NCBI GenBank assembly: GCA_963576565.1
Contig: OY755039.1
Coordinates: 73,550,771-73,614,770 of the forward strand
Source: Aspidapion aeneum
Lineage: Eukaryota > Arthropoda > Insecta > Coleoptera > Brentidae
Direction of reading: 5' to 3'
Length of the DNA: 64,000 bases
In this document: in pieces, positions 12,801 to 23,640 of the stretch
Layout: each line of letters opens with the position of its first letter
Position numbering within the stretch: position 1 is the stretch's first letter
Translations under genes and position numbers: made by a program
Notes under the pieces: model-generated
Database searches by the model: none
Told to the model about the DNA's origin: nothing
What the model saw: only the letters and a program-made list of their open reading frames with translations

Positions 12801-13672
12801 AAGTACAGACCTGGAAAGAAAAAGCACTACATGGAAGACACCTGAACGAGATGAACCAAGATAATGTCGACAAAAATGCGTCGAACTATTGGCTAATCTC
12901 AGGACAGATGTTCCCAGAAACAGAGGGGTTCCTTCTAGCCATTCAAGATCAAGTGATTCCAACAAGAAACTATCTGAAATATATAATCAAAGACGGAACA
13001 ATAACAGATGGTAAATGCAGATATGGCTGCGAAGCTCAAGAAACAGTTCAGCATATAACCAGCGGCTGTCAACTTTTTGCAGCAACTGAGTATAAAGAGC
13101 GGCATGATTCAGCTGCAAAAATTCTGCATCAAGAGCTTGCATTGAAACTTGATCTCATATCAACTGAAAAGCAGCTGTACTACATATATAAACCAGAGCC
13201 TGTTCTAGAAAATCAGAGATACAAACTGTACTGGGACCGTAGTGTGCTTACTGACCAAACAACTCCTCACAACCGGCCTGATATTATTGCTGTAGACAAG
13301 AACACCAGAAAGACTTTTATTATCGACATTGCTGTTCCTAACTCACATAATCTGCGTGACAAACAAATAGAGAAAATAGTCAAATACAGAGAACTGGAGA
13401 TACAGATAAAAAGGCAATGGAACATGCTTAATGTAGAGACAATACCCATCATATTATCTGCTACTGGAATCATCCCCAAACAACTGCTTAAGAACTTAAC
13501 GGCATTGGAACTTAATAACAACCTGTAAAATTCCTTGGAAACAACCACAAAGGACCCGAAAGGGCGCCCACAGAGCTTAATCCCTCTGACACTTAGAATG
13601 TCTGGGATAAGTGAAAGTTCCCCTTTTAAATAAGAGGGAGTGTGAATGACCAAGAGTAAGGTCTAAGTCGAA
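9861..13672 (+). mobile_element. R4/Dong-like RLE retrotransposon, copy 4 (full length but decayed)
   Basis: It begins with the same 14 bases as copy 3 (C4-GCAC-G4-TA), then a GC-rich leader with strong predicted hairpins: 9873-9880 with 9888-9895, and 9897-9901 with 9910-9914. It ends in AATAATAATAA near 13672 before unrelated AT-rich DNA. The protein is much closer to copies 1 and 2 than to copy 3. Confidence 0.8.
10005..13528 (+). pseudogene. Copy 4 polyprotein, multiply broken (Myb-like, RT, RLE)
   Basis: Coding pieces in order: 10005-10274 (proline/serine-rich N-terminus); 10271-11014 (Myb-like segment starting MKWTLQMN, overlapping the previous piece by ATGA); 11014-11796; 11797-12291 in the same frame after a TAG at 11794-11796; and 12329-13528. 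Frame changes lie near 10270, 11010 and 12262. About ten codons are deleted just before GPDGVQNFWW (11411), where copy 2 has the KAPG region. YMDD is at about 12116-12127. The zinc knuckle reads CX3CX7HX4C, its second Cys one place off the family spacing. The endonuclease keeps RHD and RPD-X14-D. Inactive. Confidence 0.85.
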
Positions 13673-13679
13673 AATAATA

Positions 13680-14490
13680 ATAATAGTATTTATTTGCATA
13701 AAAAAAGCTGTGTTACAAGTTTACGAAAACTGAAAATTGCAAAAAAGAACTGGAGGCAACAAAGTGTTGATCATAGCCCAGTCCCTAAAAGATAATAATG
13801 TTCGTAATATATACTAGCAATGAAAATAAATAATAGATAAAAAAACATAGACAACCTATTTAGGATTCCAAATCCAAAACAAAAAAAAAACAGCTACAAA
13901 CTACTGATAAAATTAAATTGACAGAATAATTTTTTTTTAAAATCCTGTCCTTTTAGCGCACATAAATCTCTCTCTTAACTAGAACTAGAACCACTGTTGA
14001 ATATTAAGACATTTATTATTTTATTAATACAAAACGATAATGAAACGAAAATGAAAAAACCGCATTAATTAATTTAGAATCAGTTTTATAAAGTAAAAAG
14101 GTATTTTTTTAGGTTTTTTAAAAAGTTAGGTGTATTTAAGGACTTGATGGGAAATGATCAGTCATATAGTGAGATTCTTCTTTATTTAGGTATTATTACC
14201 ATATTATGTGTTGTCACATTATAAAAGCCGTGATGTATTCCGATAAAACTGAAGTGATATTGCTATAAGCCTGCATCATAGATGTATATGGGCTAATTTC
14301 CGTTAAATATGCATTTGCTCTGGCGTGCAAAGCAGAAATCTAGCATATTCAGGCTCTCAGGTTCAGATACGGCGTTTAATAAGAGTAGTAGAGTTTAAGT
14401 AACATACTTGATATTGCTGGACACAAGACTCCCCGAACATTTGACAAGGGGAAACGACCCCCTCCCCTTAAATGTTATTTTTGTCTTTTT
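13680..14490. other. AT-rich spacer, nothing recognised
   Basis: No ORF, repeat array or conserved element seen. It ends at the target duplication of the next LINE. Confidence 0.5.
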
Positions 14491-14501
14491 TGCTAATTAC
14501 T

Positions 14502-16330
14502 GAGAGTGAAATAGAGGAAAAAAGGAAATTATATCACACATACTTATCCCAAAAGACAGATAGAAGCAGAGAAGAATACAAAATCGCGCAATCAAAGGTG
14601 AGAAGAATGATCAGTGATAAGAAAAATCAATCATGGATGCAAAAGTGCCAGAAAATAGATTCTTACTTAGGAGGTAGGAGAAGTACCGAAAGCTGGAAAA
14701 CTATAAGATCGATCAAAAAAGAAACATGCAGAGATATTATTTCACCAATACCAGACAAAGAACTTTTAACTGAAGATAGAGCAGAATTCAAGGAAGACGA
14801 AAGAGACAATATCATTAGAACGATGGAATCTCCAGTACCCCTCACAATATCTGAGATCAAAAACGTGTGCAAAACCTTAAAAAGCGGTAAATCTGCCGGA
14901 CCCGGAAATATCCCAGCTGAACTTATTAAATATGGCACTGAAGAATTGTTTTGGAGATTACGGAATCTTTTCCAAAGATATTTAAATGGAGCTGTAGTAC
15001 TAACTGAGTGGAAAACGTCATATATATCCACAATACACAAAAAAGGAAGGAAAGATATATGTGACAATTATAGAGGTATATCTGTAACTAGTACGCTAAG
15101 CAGAATATATGGCAAAATAATAAGAAATAAAGTGGAGAGCGAATATAAAGATATGGAGGCAGAAGAACAAGCTGGTTTCAGGGCGGGTAGATCGACTTCA
15201 GATCATCTCTTTTGTATAACCCAAGTTATCGAAAAGAAAATGGCATACGGACAAGAGCTCCATCTGCTTTACGTAGATTTGCAGAAGGCATATGATAGTA
15301 TACCACTAAATCTACTTTGGAAAGCGTTGGAAAAGACAAACATAAGCGTACAACTAATTAAGGCCATCAAAGAGTTATACCGCAATAGTAAGGCAAAAGT
15401 TAAAATAAAAGCAAAACTAACCAAAGGCTTTCAAGTAAATAAAGGTCTTAAACAAGGTTGCTGTATCTCGCCTACGCTCTTCAAGATATATTTGGAACAG
15501 GTCCTTAAAGTCTGGAAGAGAAAATGCCAAAACATGGGAATTCCGTTGGATGAAACCACCTTGTATACTTTATGTTTCGCCGATGATCAGATAGTGGTGG
15601 CTCAGGATTATGACGACCTCGAATATATGACACGAAAACTAATAGAAGAGTACAATAAGTGGGGACTAGAGGTTAATATCAATAAGACAGAGTATATGTG
15701 TATTGGTGGAACGAAACAGGATCTAATCTTAAATACTGGGCAGCGAATTCAGTCCTGTGATGAGTATAAATATTTGGTCTAAAAATTACAGCTAACGGAA
15801 CACTAGACAAAGCTGTAAAAGATAGAAACGTACAAGGAAGAAAAGCAATAACTTTATTAAATGGAATAATTTGGGACCAGAGTATATCAAAACATAACAA
15901 AAAGCTTATATATAACACCAATGTTAAAGGTATTATTACATACGGCTCAGAAGTATGGCCAATCAAAGATAGAACAGAAAAAATGCTTTCCGCTACGAAG
16001 ACTATTGGAGAAGAGCAGCAGGGAAATCAAAAAGAGAAAGAGTTACCAATCAAAGAATAAGAGAAATTATGACAGTGGGTGAACGTACTCCAGTGGATAA
16101 TATAAGAACAAAACAACTGGTGTGGTACGGACATGTACAAAGAATGGATGATGGAAGACTACCTAAACAAATATTACAATAGAAACCAACTGGCCGAAGA
16201 AAACGAGGAAGGCCGAGGAGAAGCTGGAGAGAAGGAATAGATAGTGAAATAAGAATAAGAGGCCTAGATGATGAATTATGGGCAAACAGAAACGAGTGGA
16301 GATTGGGTATCGGAAGACGTAGAACGTTGT
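14502..16330 (+). pseudogene. LINE reverse transcriptase, truncated and frameshifted
   Basis: An open stretch runs to 15782, then a one-base loss near 15777 shifts the frame. The conserved text continues in another phase (thumb, YGSEVWPIK region), and a further shift near 15980-16000 leads into the C-terminal WYGHVQRMDDGRLPKQIL and RGRPRRSWREG motifs. RT blocks seen: SAGPGNIPAELIKYG, DNYRGISV, AGFRAGRSTSDH, YVDLQKAYDSIP, LKQGCCISPTLF, and FADD at about 15577. No apurinic endonuclease remains because of 5' truncation. The second catalytic aspartate pair is intact, but the ORF is not. Confidence 0.85.
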
Positions 16331-16337
16331 GAAACCA

Positions 16338-16339
<2 letters not shown>

Positions 16340-16434
<95 letters not shown>

Positions 16435-16436
16435 TA
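16340..16436. repeat. (TA)n microsatellite, LINE 3' tail
   Basis: About 45 TA dinucleotides following the AATAA-like end of the LINE and directly preceding the 3' target duplication. It is therefore part of the inserted copy. Confidence 0.9.
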
Positions 16437-16447
16437 TGCTAATTACT

Positions 16448-17970
16448 CGAAAATTGTCAATTTTTTCCCCATTTGACAAGGGAAAACCACCCTTAACTGT
16501 GTTTTTATGAAGATTTCGGGAGATATATACCATTTTTGGTACGTCTATGCAAGATTGGGGGAGTGACATAAATCGTTGGAAAGGCATTTTTTCTGCTTTA
16601 AAAATAAAATATAAAACAAGATGTAGAGAAGACTTTTCGTCAGCCTCAAAAATAGTTGTTTTCCGCCAAGTTAAAAGTTGCAAATAATTAGGAAAATTCT
16701 GTCAAAGAGCACTTTTCAGGAGGATTGAGGGGGGTCTCATCCACCACCACTTTAAATGACGTCAACTAGAAAAATTAACTTTTAGGAAAATCCTAACCAG
16801 AAATAATTTTTTGCTCACCCTATTTATTATGTACTGAGTTATAAAAATGAATTTTTTATTGATTTGCCGATTCCTAGAAACACATTTATTTTTATTTCAA
16901 GGCGGGCGGCTGTTTTAGAAAGGTATGTCCAGCTTATCAAGTATATAACTGCATACAATGTGTTTTTGATTAAAAATAATTTTTGGGAAAAACACAAAAT
17001 GCCACAAGAAAAAACAAACATTTCAATTTTAAAAATTCCTCTTTTTTCTTACGCCTATAAAACGTGCACTACTGCTTCTAGGATGAACTTGTGTACATCG
17101 CTGGAAAGGAAATTTTGTCTGTTTCAAAAAATATTTTTAAATAAAAAAAGTAAAAGTTTTTAAATAAAAAAAAGTAAAAGTTCGAGCTGTTAGAAAAAAA
17201 AACAAAAAGCACACCCCCCGTACCAGTGATCGGTCGCTCTCCATCGTAAAATGTTTGGATGAGTCTCACGTCTATCCAGACCAAGTATGTGGCTTCTCTC
17301 ATTAATCTGTAAAACTGTCAACTTACAACTGAGTGATGTTCAACATCCATAAAAACTGTTTTGAAAGTATTATATTGTATTACTTTAGTAACGGAGTAAG
17401 GACATTATATTTACTGCAATGAAGAGTAAAGTGACAAACAAGTGAAGCCTGAATAAAACAATATATGTCGAAAATTCCCATGTAGAGGAAGGTATAAGGA
17501 CCCTATGCTTGCCTTCGTTCTGACATTTGATCGTTTTTTTAATACACTCGATTTTTCTATGGTTGACAGCTCATACTTTCTATTAACAATTATATTCAAG
17601 TTTTAGTTTTCGCCTTTAATGATTGATCTCGTCGTATCGGCCAAATAACTTAAAATTTATAACCCTTACGTGTAGAGCTGTATTATTGATTGTTTTAAGC
17701 AATTCAACCGAATAAAAAGATAATTTAAACAAAGCCTCCTCGGGCCTTGTTTATTTGCATCTCGCATTCATTCATATTTTATTCAAATTTAACCAAAGTT
17801 TTTTTATACAAACATTACAATTCACAGAATGTTCGGAGCCATCATATACTTTATATTGCAAAAGACTGAGAACACGGGAACATGCCACGGTCCCTAGAAT
17901 TAAACAGGTGGTCGCACTGACTATTTAGCTGGCTTTTGTAAACAAAAGCAATTTTCCGACTGTTTTTTAG
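16448..17970. other. AT-rich spacer, nothing recognised
   Basis: Only short ORFs of simple composition (Phe/Lys rich). The CATTTGACAAGGG stretch at 16471 resembles one at 14441 on the other side of the LINE, so both may derive from one older local repeat. Confidence 0.4.
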
Positions 17971-17973
17971 TAT

Positions 17974-18637
17974 ATCGTCGCTGTACCTGAAAACGTCGAA
18001 TGTGAAAAAATCTTGATTTGATTATTTTTTGCTATAATATCCAGAAATTAGTCCTAAAGTATTATGAAAAGGGTTCCAAGTCGTTCACACAATCGGAAGA
18101 GGTCGCTTGAATTGAATTGCAACATGATCAATGTGAAACGCCTACACGGTAAAAAATTTTGTCTACAATGAAAACACGTGCTTCTCTTGAGTAAATTGTT
18201 TTACCTTGAAACAATTTGTTTTGAATTAAAATATTTCTTTTTAGTTCAACGCAGCGTTTAATCTTGACATGAGACTTTATTTTTCTTCTGTAATTGTTTT
18301 GTTTTAGTTCCATTTTGTAACAAAGCAAATTGTTTTCATATAAGTAATATTTTGCCTCCAGAGAAAATGGTGCCTTAGATTAATTCAGTTCCAATTTATA
18401 ATAAAACAATTTCTGTTTCACATTAAAATAAAGAGGCAAGACATTTTTTGTACTATATCAAGAAAATATTCTCTTGGTGACTAGGAAAGCACAAATTATT
18501 TTACTTCAAAGCAATTTGCTTTGATCTAAGACAATTTCTTTTACCGTGTACTAACAAAAAGTCTAGCAAAAAGTTTTTTGTTGAATCTGTAAAATTACAT
18601 TTTTTGACATTGGACGTTTTGCATGTACAGCGACGAT
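17974..18637. mobile_element. TIR element with about 30-bp ends, host of a nested MITE
   Basis: The ends at 17974-18003 and 18607-18637 are inverted copies (ATCGTCGCTGTAC...) with a few mismatches. The interior is interrupted by the 404 bp MITE at 18145. No transposase; class unknown. Confidence 0.55.
18145..18548. mobile_element. MITE with CACGGTAAAA termini and TA duplication
   Basis: The termini CACGGTAAAA and TTTTACCGTG are flanked on both sides by TA (18143-18144 and 18549-18550), as in the Tc1/mariner superfamily. The interior has several AAACAATTTGTTTT-like imperfect palindromes. Non-coding. Confidence 0.7.
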
Positions 18638-18687
18638 ACGCTTCTAATATATTTTTGTAAAATTTATCGTCGTTAATCTTTATCATC

Positions 18688-18820
18688 CCGCTTTATTTTA
18701 CTTTACAGAAAACTTAAAATACAAGCAAAAACGAGTGTGATCGTTTAGTGATTAGCTCACCTACACATCCAAACTTGTTTTTGCTTGTATTTTAACTTTT
18801 CTGTAAGTAAAATAAAGCGG
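18688..18820. repeat. Near-perfect hairpin, about 45-bp arms
   Basis: The arm 18688-18732 is nearly the reverse complement of 18777-18820 (two or so differences), with a spacer of about 44 bases. Probably a small palindromic MITE. Confidence 0.75.
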
Positions 18821-19007
18821 ACTAAAAAAAATTTACGGCAATACAATCTAAAAATAATATTTTAATAGCATATACTAAGAAACCATGGGAAAATTGCCTT
18901 AGTTTTTAAAAAAGTATAAAATATTAATTAAAGAGATATCCTTCCTGACATTTGTTCAATCAAAGTTAATATATTTATAAGAAAGGCTTAACTAAAAACC
19001 AAAAAAT

Positions 19008-19211
19008 TCAATCAATCAAGCAATCAATTTCTTTATTGCTCCATTCTCCATGGGCCAATAATGTTATTCCTGCCCATACATTAACATTTTTTCGCCATTG
19101 CGTATGGGTTTCCTGGATGACAGAGGGATTTTGGCGAGCCCAAATCCTGGTGGTTTGTGTGTGGCTATGTGTAAAAAATTTACTTTCATCCCTAAATAGA
19201 ATTGTGAACAT
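19008..19211 (-). pseudogene. Tc1/mariner-like transposase fragment
   Basis: The minus-strand reading contains LFRDESKF, IWARQNPSV and WRKNVNVWAGI. This is the order found around the second catalytic Asp of the DDE domain in Tc1/mariner-type insect transposases (LFsDEs.F ... W ... NVWaGI). Only about 65 residues remain. The N-terminal HTH and the last acidic residue are absent, and I could not locate TIRs for this piece. Confidence 0.6.
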
Positions 19212-19325
19212 GTGTTCTACTCATTGAGTTGTATAAGGCCCTGAATAGAAGCAAAGAATACACGACTCTATAGAGTTGTGTATTCATTGATAGAAGTCAA
19301 TGGTTCTACTACATCCCGAAAACCG

Positions 19326-19421
19326 CATAATGATGCGATGCTCCGTTAGAAAGTTTTAACTGCCAAAAAAAGGTCATTAGCATTAATGGATTTTGACAAA
19401 GTCTAATCAGCTCGTTACAGT
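19326..19421 (+). repeat. Dispersed repeat, left half of a copy split by the foldback element
   Basis: It matches 22372-22460 (GCGATGCTCCG..., CATTAGCATTAA, TTTTGAC..., TTACAGT). The right half resumes at 20657. The copy near 22.4 kb is the unsplit equivalent. Confidence 0.7.
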
Positions 19422-20656
19422 GGAAGGGCGAAAAAATATCGAAACACAAAATATCGAAAATACACAATATCGAAAACATACAAAATATCGAAACTACAAA
19501 ATATCGAAACCACAAAATATCAAAACTACATTTTATCGAATTACAAAATATCAAAACTACAAAATATCGAAACTACAAAATATCGAAACTACAAAATATC
19601 GAATCTCAAAATATCAAAAATACAAAATATCGAAAATACAAAATATCGAATCACAAAATATCGAACATACAAAATATCGAAATTAACAAATATCGAAAAT
19701 CAAAAATAGAAAATTTCGAAACCTTAACCTAACCCGACCTTGACGAAACCTAACCTAATCTAACTAAACCTAATCTGACCTAACCTCATAAAAATAGAAA
19801 GTTTCGAAAATATAGCCTGACAAAACCTAATCAAATCTAGCTGAAACAAACCGAACCAAAGCAAACTGAACTAACAATTAAAAAAAAAAAAAACTTTCCT
19901 GACTTCTTTCCCGGGATCCTAGAGGGTGTGAATCCGAACCTAACTGAACCGAACCTAACCTAATCAAACTCAACTACAACACTGCTAATTAGGTTTGGTT
20001 GGGTATGGTTAGGCATGGATAGGCTTGGATAGATTCGGTTTGGTTCGGTTCGGTTCGGTTCAGTTCAGTTCGGTTCAGTCCGGTTCGGTTCGGTTCGGTT
20101 CTAATTCACACCTTCTAGTTGTTGGTTCAGTTTGCTTTGGTTCGGTTTGATTTGGTTCGGTTAGATTTGATTAGGTTTTTGTTATATCAGATTAGGTTAA
20201 GTTAGATTAGGTCAGGGTCAGATTAGGTGTAGGTTCCGAAATATTCTGCTTTTGATTTTTGATATTTTGTTGTTTCGATATATTGTACTTTCGATATTTT
20301 GTGTTTTCGACATTTTGTGTTTTCGATATTTTGTATTTTTGAAATTTTGTTGTTTCGATATTTTGTTGTTTCGATATTTTGTATTTTCGATATTTTGTAT
20401 TTTCGATATTTTGTTATTCGATATTTTGTGTTTTCGATATTTTGTATTTTCGATATTTTGTTGTTTCGATATTTTGTTGTTTCGATATTTTGTAGTTTCG
20501 ATACTTTGTAGTTTCGATATTTTGTTATTCGATATTTTGTAGTTTCGATATTTTGTAGTTTCGATATTTTGTAGTTTCGATATTATGTACTTTCGATATT
20601 TTGATTCGATATTTTGTTTTTCGATATTTTGTGTTTCGATATTTTTTCACCCTTCC
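19422..20656. mobile_element. Foldback-like element 1, arms built of 16-bp tandem subrepeats
   Basis: The outer tips GGAAGGGCGAAAAAATATCG (left) and its inverse (right, GGAAGGGTG...) are followed in each arm by about 15-18 copies of a 16-bp unit close to ATATCGAAACTACAAA. Further in are degenerate CCTAA/GAACC pentamer runs and a central segment near 19975. The right arm is the inverse of the left. Non-coding: the ORFs in it (repetitive Ile/Phe/Lys) are composition artefacts. Long TIRs made of short tandem repeats are the hallmark of Drosophila Foldback elements. No matching target duplication is visible here. Confidence 0.75.
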
Positions 20657-20750
20657 GTAGAACACTATTTTTAATGAAAATCTCATAAAAATTGTTCCAG
20701 CGGTTCCGGAGCACACATGAACACACACAGATACAGACACAAACATAGAC
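20657..20750 (+). repeat. Dispersed repeat, right half, ending in CA-rich tail
   Basis: CATAAAAATTGTTCCAGCGG and the following bases resemble the 3' ends of many insect retroposons (TTCATAAAAATCGG...) and match 22500-22560. It continues into an ACACAC/ACAGAC stretch. Confidence 0.6.
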
Positions 20751-20779
20751 ACAGACACAGACTTGCCCGCAACATGCCT

Positions 20780-21084
20780 GGCCGCTTGACATGGTGCATG
20801 ACGCGCTGCAAATATTTGCAAGCAAAAAATTTCGGTCAAATTGTTGCCTGCAAAAAATCTTCTTTTTGTTTGACATTGTGCATTGCCATGCATGGATTCC
20901 CCAGAATCTAGGTAAAAATTCCCCAGTTTGCATGCAAGTACAGTTTGCATGCAAAAAAATGGCATCGGACCGATAAAAATGGATTGCCTGCAACAATCAG
21001 CTGGATTTGTACTGCGCATGCACCTGGGCAAAATTTCATGCATTTGCCTGCAAATTTTATTGTCATGCACCATGTCAAGCGGCC
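20780..21084. mobile_element. Short TIR element (305 bp) with perfect 23-bp ends
   Basis: Positions 20780-20802 are the exact reverse complement of 21062-21084 (GGCCGCTTGACATGG...). The interior is rich in TGCATGCAAA-type motifs and further imperfect inverted repeats. No clear target duplication and no ORF of its own. Confidence 0.75.
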
Positions 21085-21189
21085 TTAAAATAGACAATAA
21101 GGAAAATTTTGTGGTAAAAATATATACAAAACGCAAAAACGCATTTTTTTTAGTTGTGGCACTATCAAAGCAAAGCAGCGACATCAGCT

Positions 21190-21625
<436 letters not shown>

Positions 21626-22371
21626 GATAGAGACAAAGACAGAGAGCGAGAGAGAGAAAAAGACAGACGCAGACACAGATACAGAGACAGCCACTGACAC
21701 AGATATACACACAGGTGTAGGCGGACAGACACCACGACGAAGTTACAAAGATAGGTTCATATACACCTGAATAACACATTTTCGGCGTTTATTCAGCAGG
21801 AAAATTTAAAAAAATATAAGATACGTCATCCATTCTTAGGAAGACAGCATAGAGCCGCACACACTTTTTTACCGATCTTCAATGGGTTAAAATCATCCGT
21901 TCCTGCTTTCTTCCCATCATTCTCTTAGGGTGGCCAGGCGTCTCGATTTTTCAGGACTTGCCCTCAAGCGGATCTGTGTCCCTAGTCTCGTTTTTTTGGT
22001 ACCCGTCTTTTCGTTAAGCCGCTATTTTTAAATTTTGTTTCGGTCGGAACGCGCGTGTTACATAAAATCCTTTAATCCCTCAAATGTCCAGAACTTCATA
22101 AAAAAACTATGATATAACATTTTGTTTTCAAAATAAAAATTTACCACAAATTTTGTTCGAAAAAAAAATCTAAAACCTGGCAACACTACATTCCCTTCAT
22201 TTTTTTTTAATTGTATGTATCTGATACATTGCTGCCCATTAGCGCACTCCAAGTGCACTACACACATCAGCCTTAAAAACAGTTTTGGTAGATATCGGAA
22301 GATCCTACGAAGTTTTTGGTAATAACATAAATTATTAAGAAAAAACGTATTCAACTATATTACGAAAAATT

Positions 22372-22615
22372 AATGCGATGCTCCGGTAAGAAGTTAGCAG
22401 ATTTTCAATATTTAAACTGTCCAAAAACTGCCATTAGCATTAACGGATTTTGACCAAAATCTAATTAGCTCTTTACAGTATTGTAGACTATTTTACCTAA
22501 AAATTTCATAAAAATCGATAAGGTCTAGGAGCTCTCGTGTTACGGACAGACATACACACACACACGCACACAAACACACCAGCACACATACACACACACG
22601 CACGCACACACACAA
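22372..22615 (+). repeat. Unsplit copy of the dispersed repeat, CA-rich 3' tail
   Basis: Parallel to the two halves at 19326-19421 and 20657-20750. It gives the pre-insertion state of that site: TTACAGTATTGTAGAC where the foldback sits in the other copy. It ends in an ACACAC/ACGCAC tail. Confidence 0.65.
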
Positions 22616-23330
22616 ATACCTTCTTTAGTCATTGCTGCACAGGCTAGGAAGGTAAAAATAATCAGGTACATGTCTTTAGAAATATTAAGTCTGTAAAATG
22701 AGGCACACAACCGATCCATCATCTAGGTACAATGCAGGACCCATGTTAAGGTTCTCCTTCCATATCATCACGACATGCGCTCCGCTCCTTGCTTGGACGC
22801 CGCCGATGAATAAATTGTTAAAAAAAATTCCATTGTTTTAGGAACTACTTGCAGACATTGGGCACTTAAAACGAGTTAATAATACCTGCTTGTATAGCGT
22901 TAACGTTTTCCTGGTCGATAGGGGATTTTGGTTAAGCAACTTAACTGCGAATTTTGTTACTCTTACCTTTACCGTAAGTAAAAGAGCCGATTTTCAGTAC
23001 GGATTGGTTATTCAGTCGGTAAATATCGCGATTATTGTTCTAATTAACAATTTTGATAGCTAAATGTGACCGCATTTCAATTTTATGATTTTCTATATTC
23101 TTTAAAAATAATAAATATTTTCATGGTATTTTTTCATAGAAAGTGAAGAAGAAACCAGAAAGTATAACCCCATAGGCTATATCCAAAAGGTTAACCCAAG
23201 TCAGAGAGCAGTTTTATTTTCTCTGGTTATATACTACATCAAGGTAAACACACTAGAGGCCCTCAAAACATAAGACGAACAGCCAAATACTATAATATTA
23301 AAATATTATTTTAATCGGTAAATACGATAA
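22616..23330. other. No recognisable feature
   Basis: AT-rich DNA with short, unrelated ORFs only. Confidence 0.4.
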
Positions 23331-23337
23331 GGAGTCG

Positions 23338-23640
23338 CAATCACATGTAGGAAAAACGAAACGCCATCTTCAGGTTAGAGTAAAGGAACATCAAACATCA
23401 ATCCAATTAGGCGATACTGAAAAATCCGGTTCACCGCATCATGCGTGATGAAATGATTACAGGATGCAATGATCTGAAGTAGAAGTGTTAAATAAGGAGT
23501 CTTATTGGTGAAAACAAAAGTTTATTGAAGCCGCATTTATATTGCAGAACCAAGAAGTTTTTAGTCAACCAATCACGGACACACCAAACATATGGAAACT
23601 ACTTCTTGTGGAAAACAAGCGTCTTAGGCTTAAAAAACCA
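23338..23640 (+). pseudogene. GIY-YIG endonuclease remnant, probably Penelope-like element
   Basis: One frame reads HVGKTKRHLQVRVKEHQ, close to the V-G-x-T-x-R...R...EH core of GIY-YIG nucleases. It then stops at TGATGA (23446). Further on, EVLNKESYW and QKFIEAAFIL, then NIWKLLL, resemble the conserved tail that follows the GIY-YIG domain in Penelope-like retroelements. At least three stops interrupt it. The RT part was not found. Assignment is by motif reading only. Confidence 0.5.

Larger units (their letters stand above)
14502..16436 (+). mobile_element. APE-type LINE, 5'-truncated, with 11-bp target-site duplication
   Basis: TGCTAATTACT occurs at 14491-14501 and again at 16437-16447, bracketing the element. 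The 5' end falls inside the coding region upstream of the RT, and the 3' end is a (TA)n tail. The same family occurs antisense at 56.4-58.1 kb and as smaller scraps elsewhere. Clade (RTE/Proto2-like or other) is not certain from motifs alone. Confidence 0.85.

Noticed and set aside
14438..16500. Longer target duplication of the LINE based on CATTTGACAAGGG on both sides
   Set aside because: The matches lie at unequal distances from the element and are imperfect. The 11-bp TGCTAATTACT is exact and adjacent.
19430..19700. CRISPR-like regularly spaced repeats
   Set aside because: The units are contiguous 16-mers with no unique spacers and have an inverted partner array. The context is eukaryotic.
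19725..20230. CCTAA/TTAGG-like runs suggesting insect telomere repeat
   Set aside because: The pentamers are degenerate, mixed with GAACC, and symmetrical within the foldback element. This is not a uniform TTAGG array.
21935..22020. hAT-like terminus (TTAGGGTGGCCAGGCGTCTC)
   Set aside because: It resembles known hAT tips, but no inverted partner or 8-bp duplication was found, so it was not annotated.
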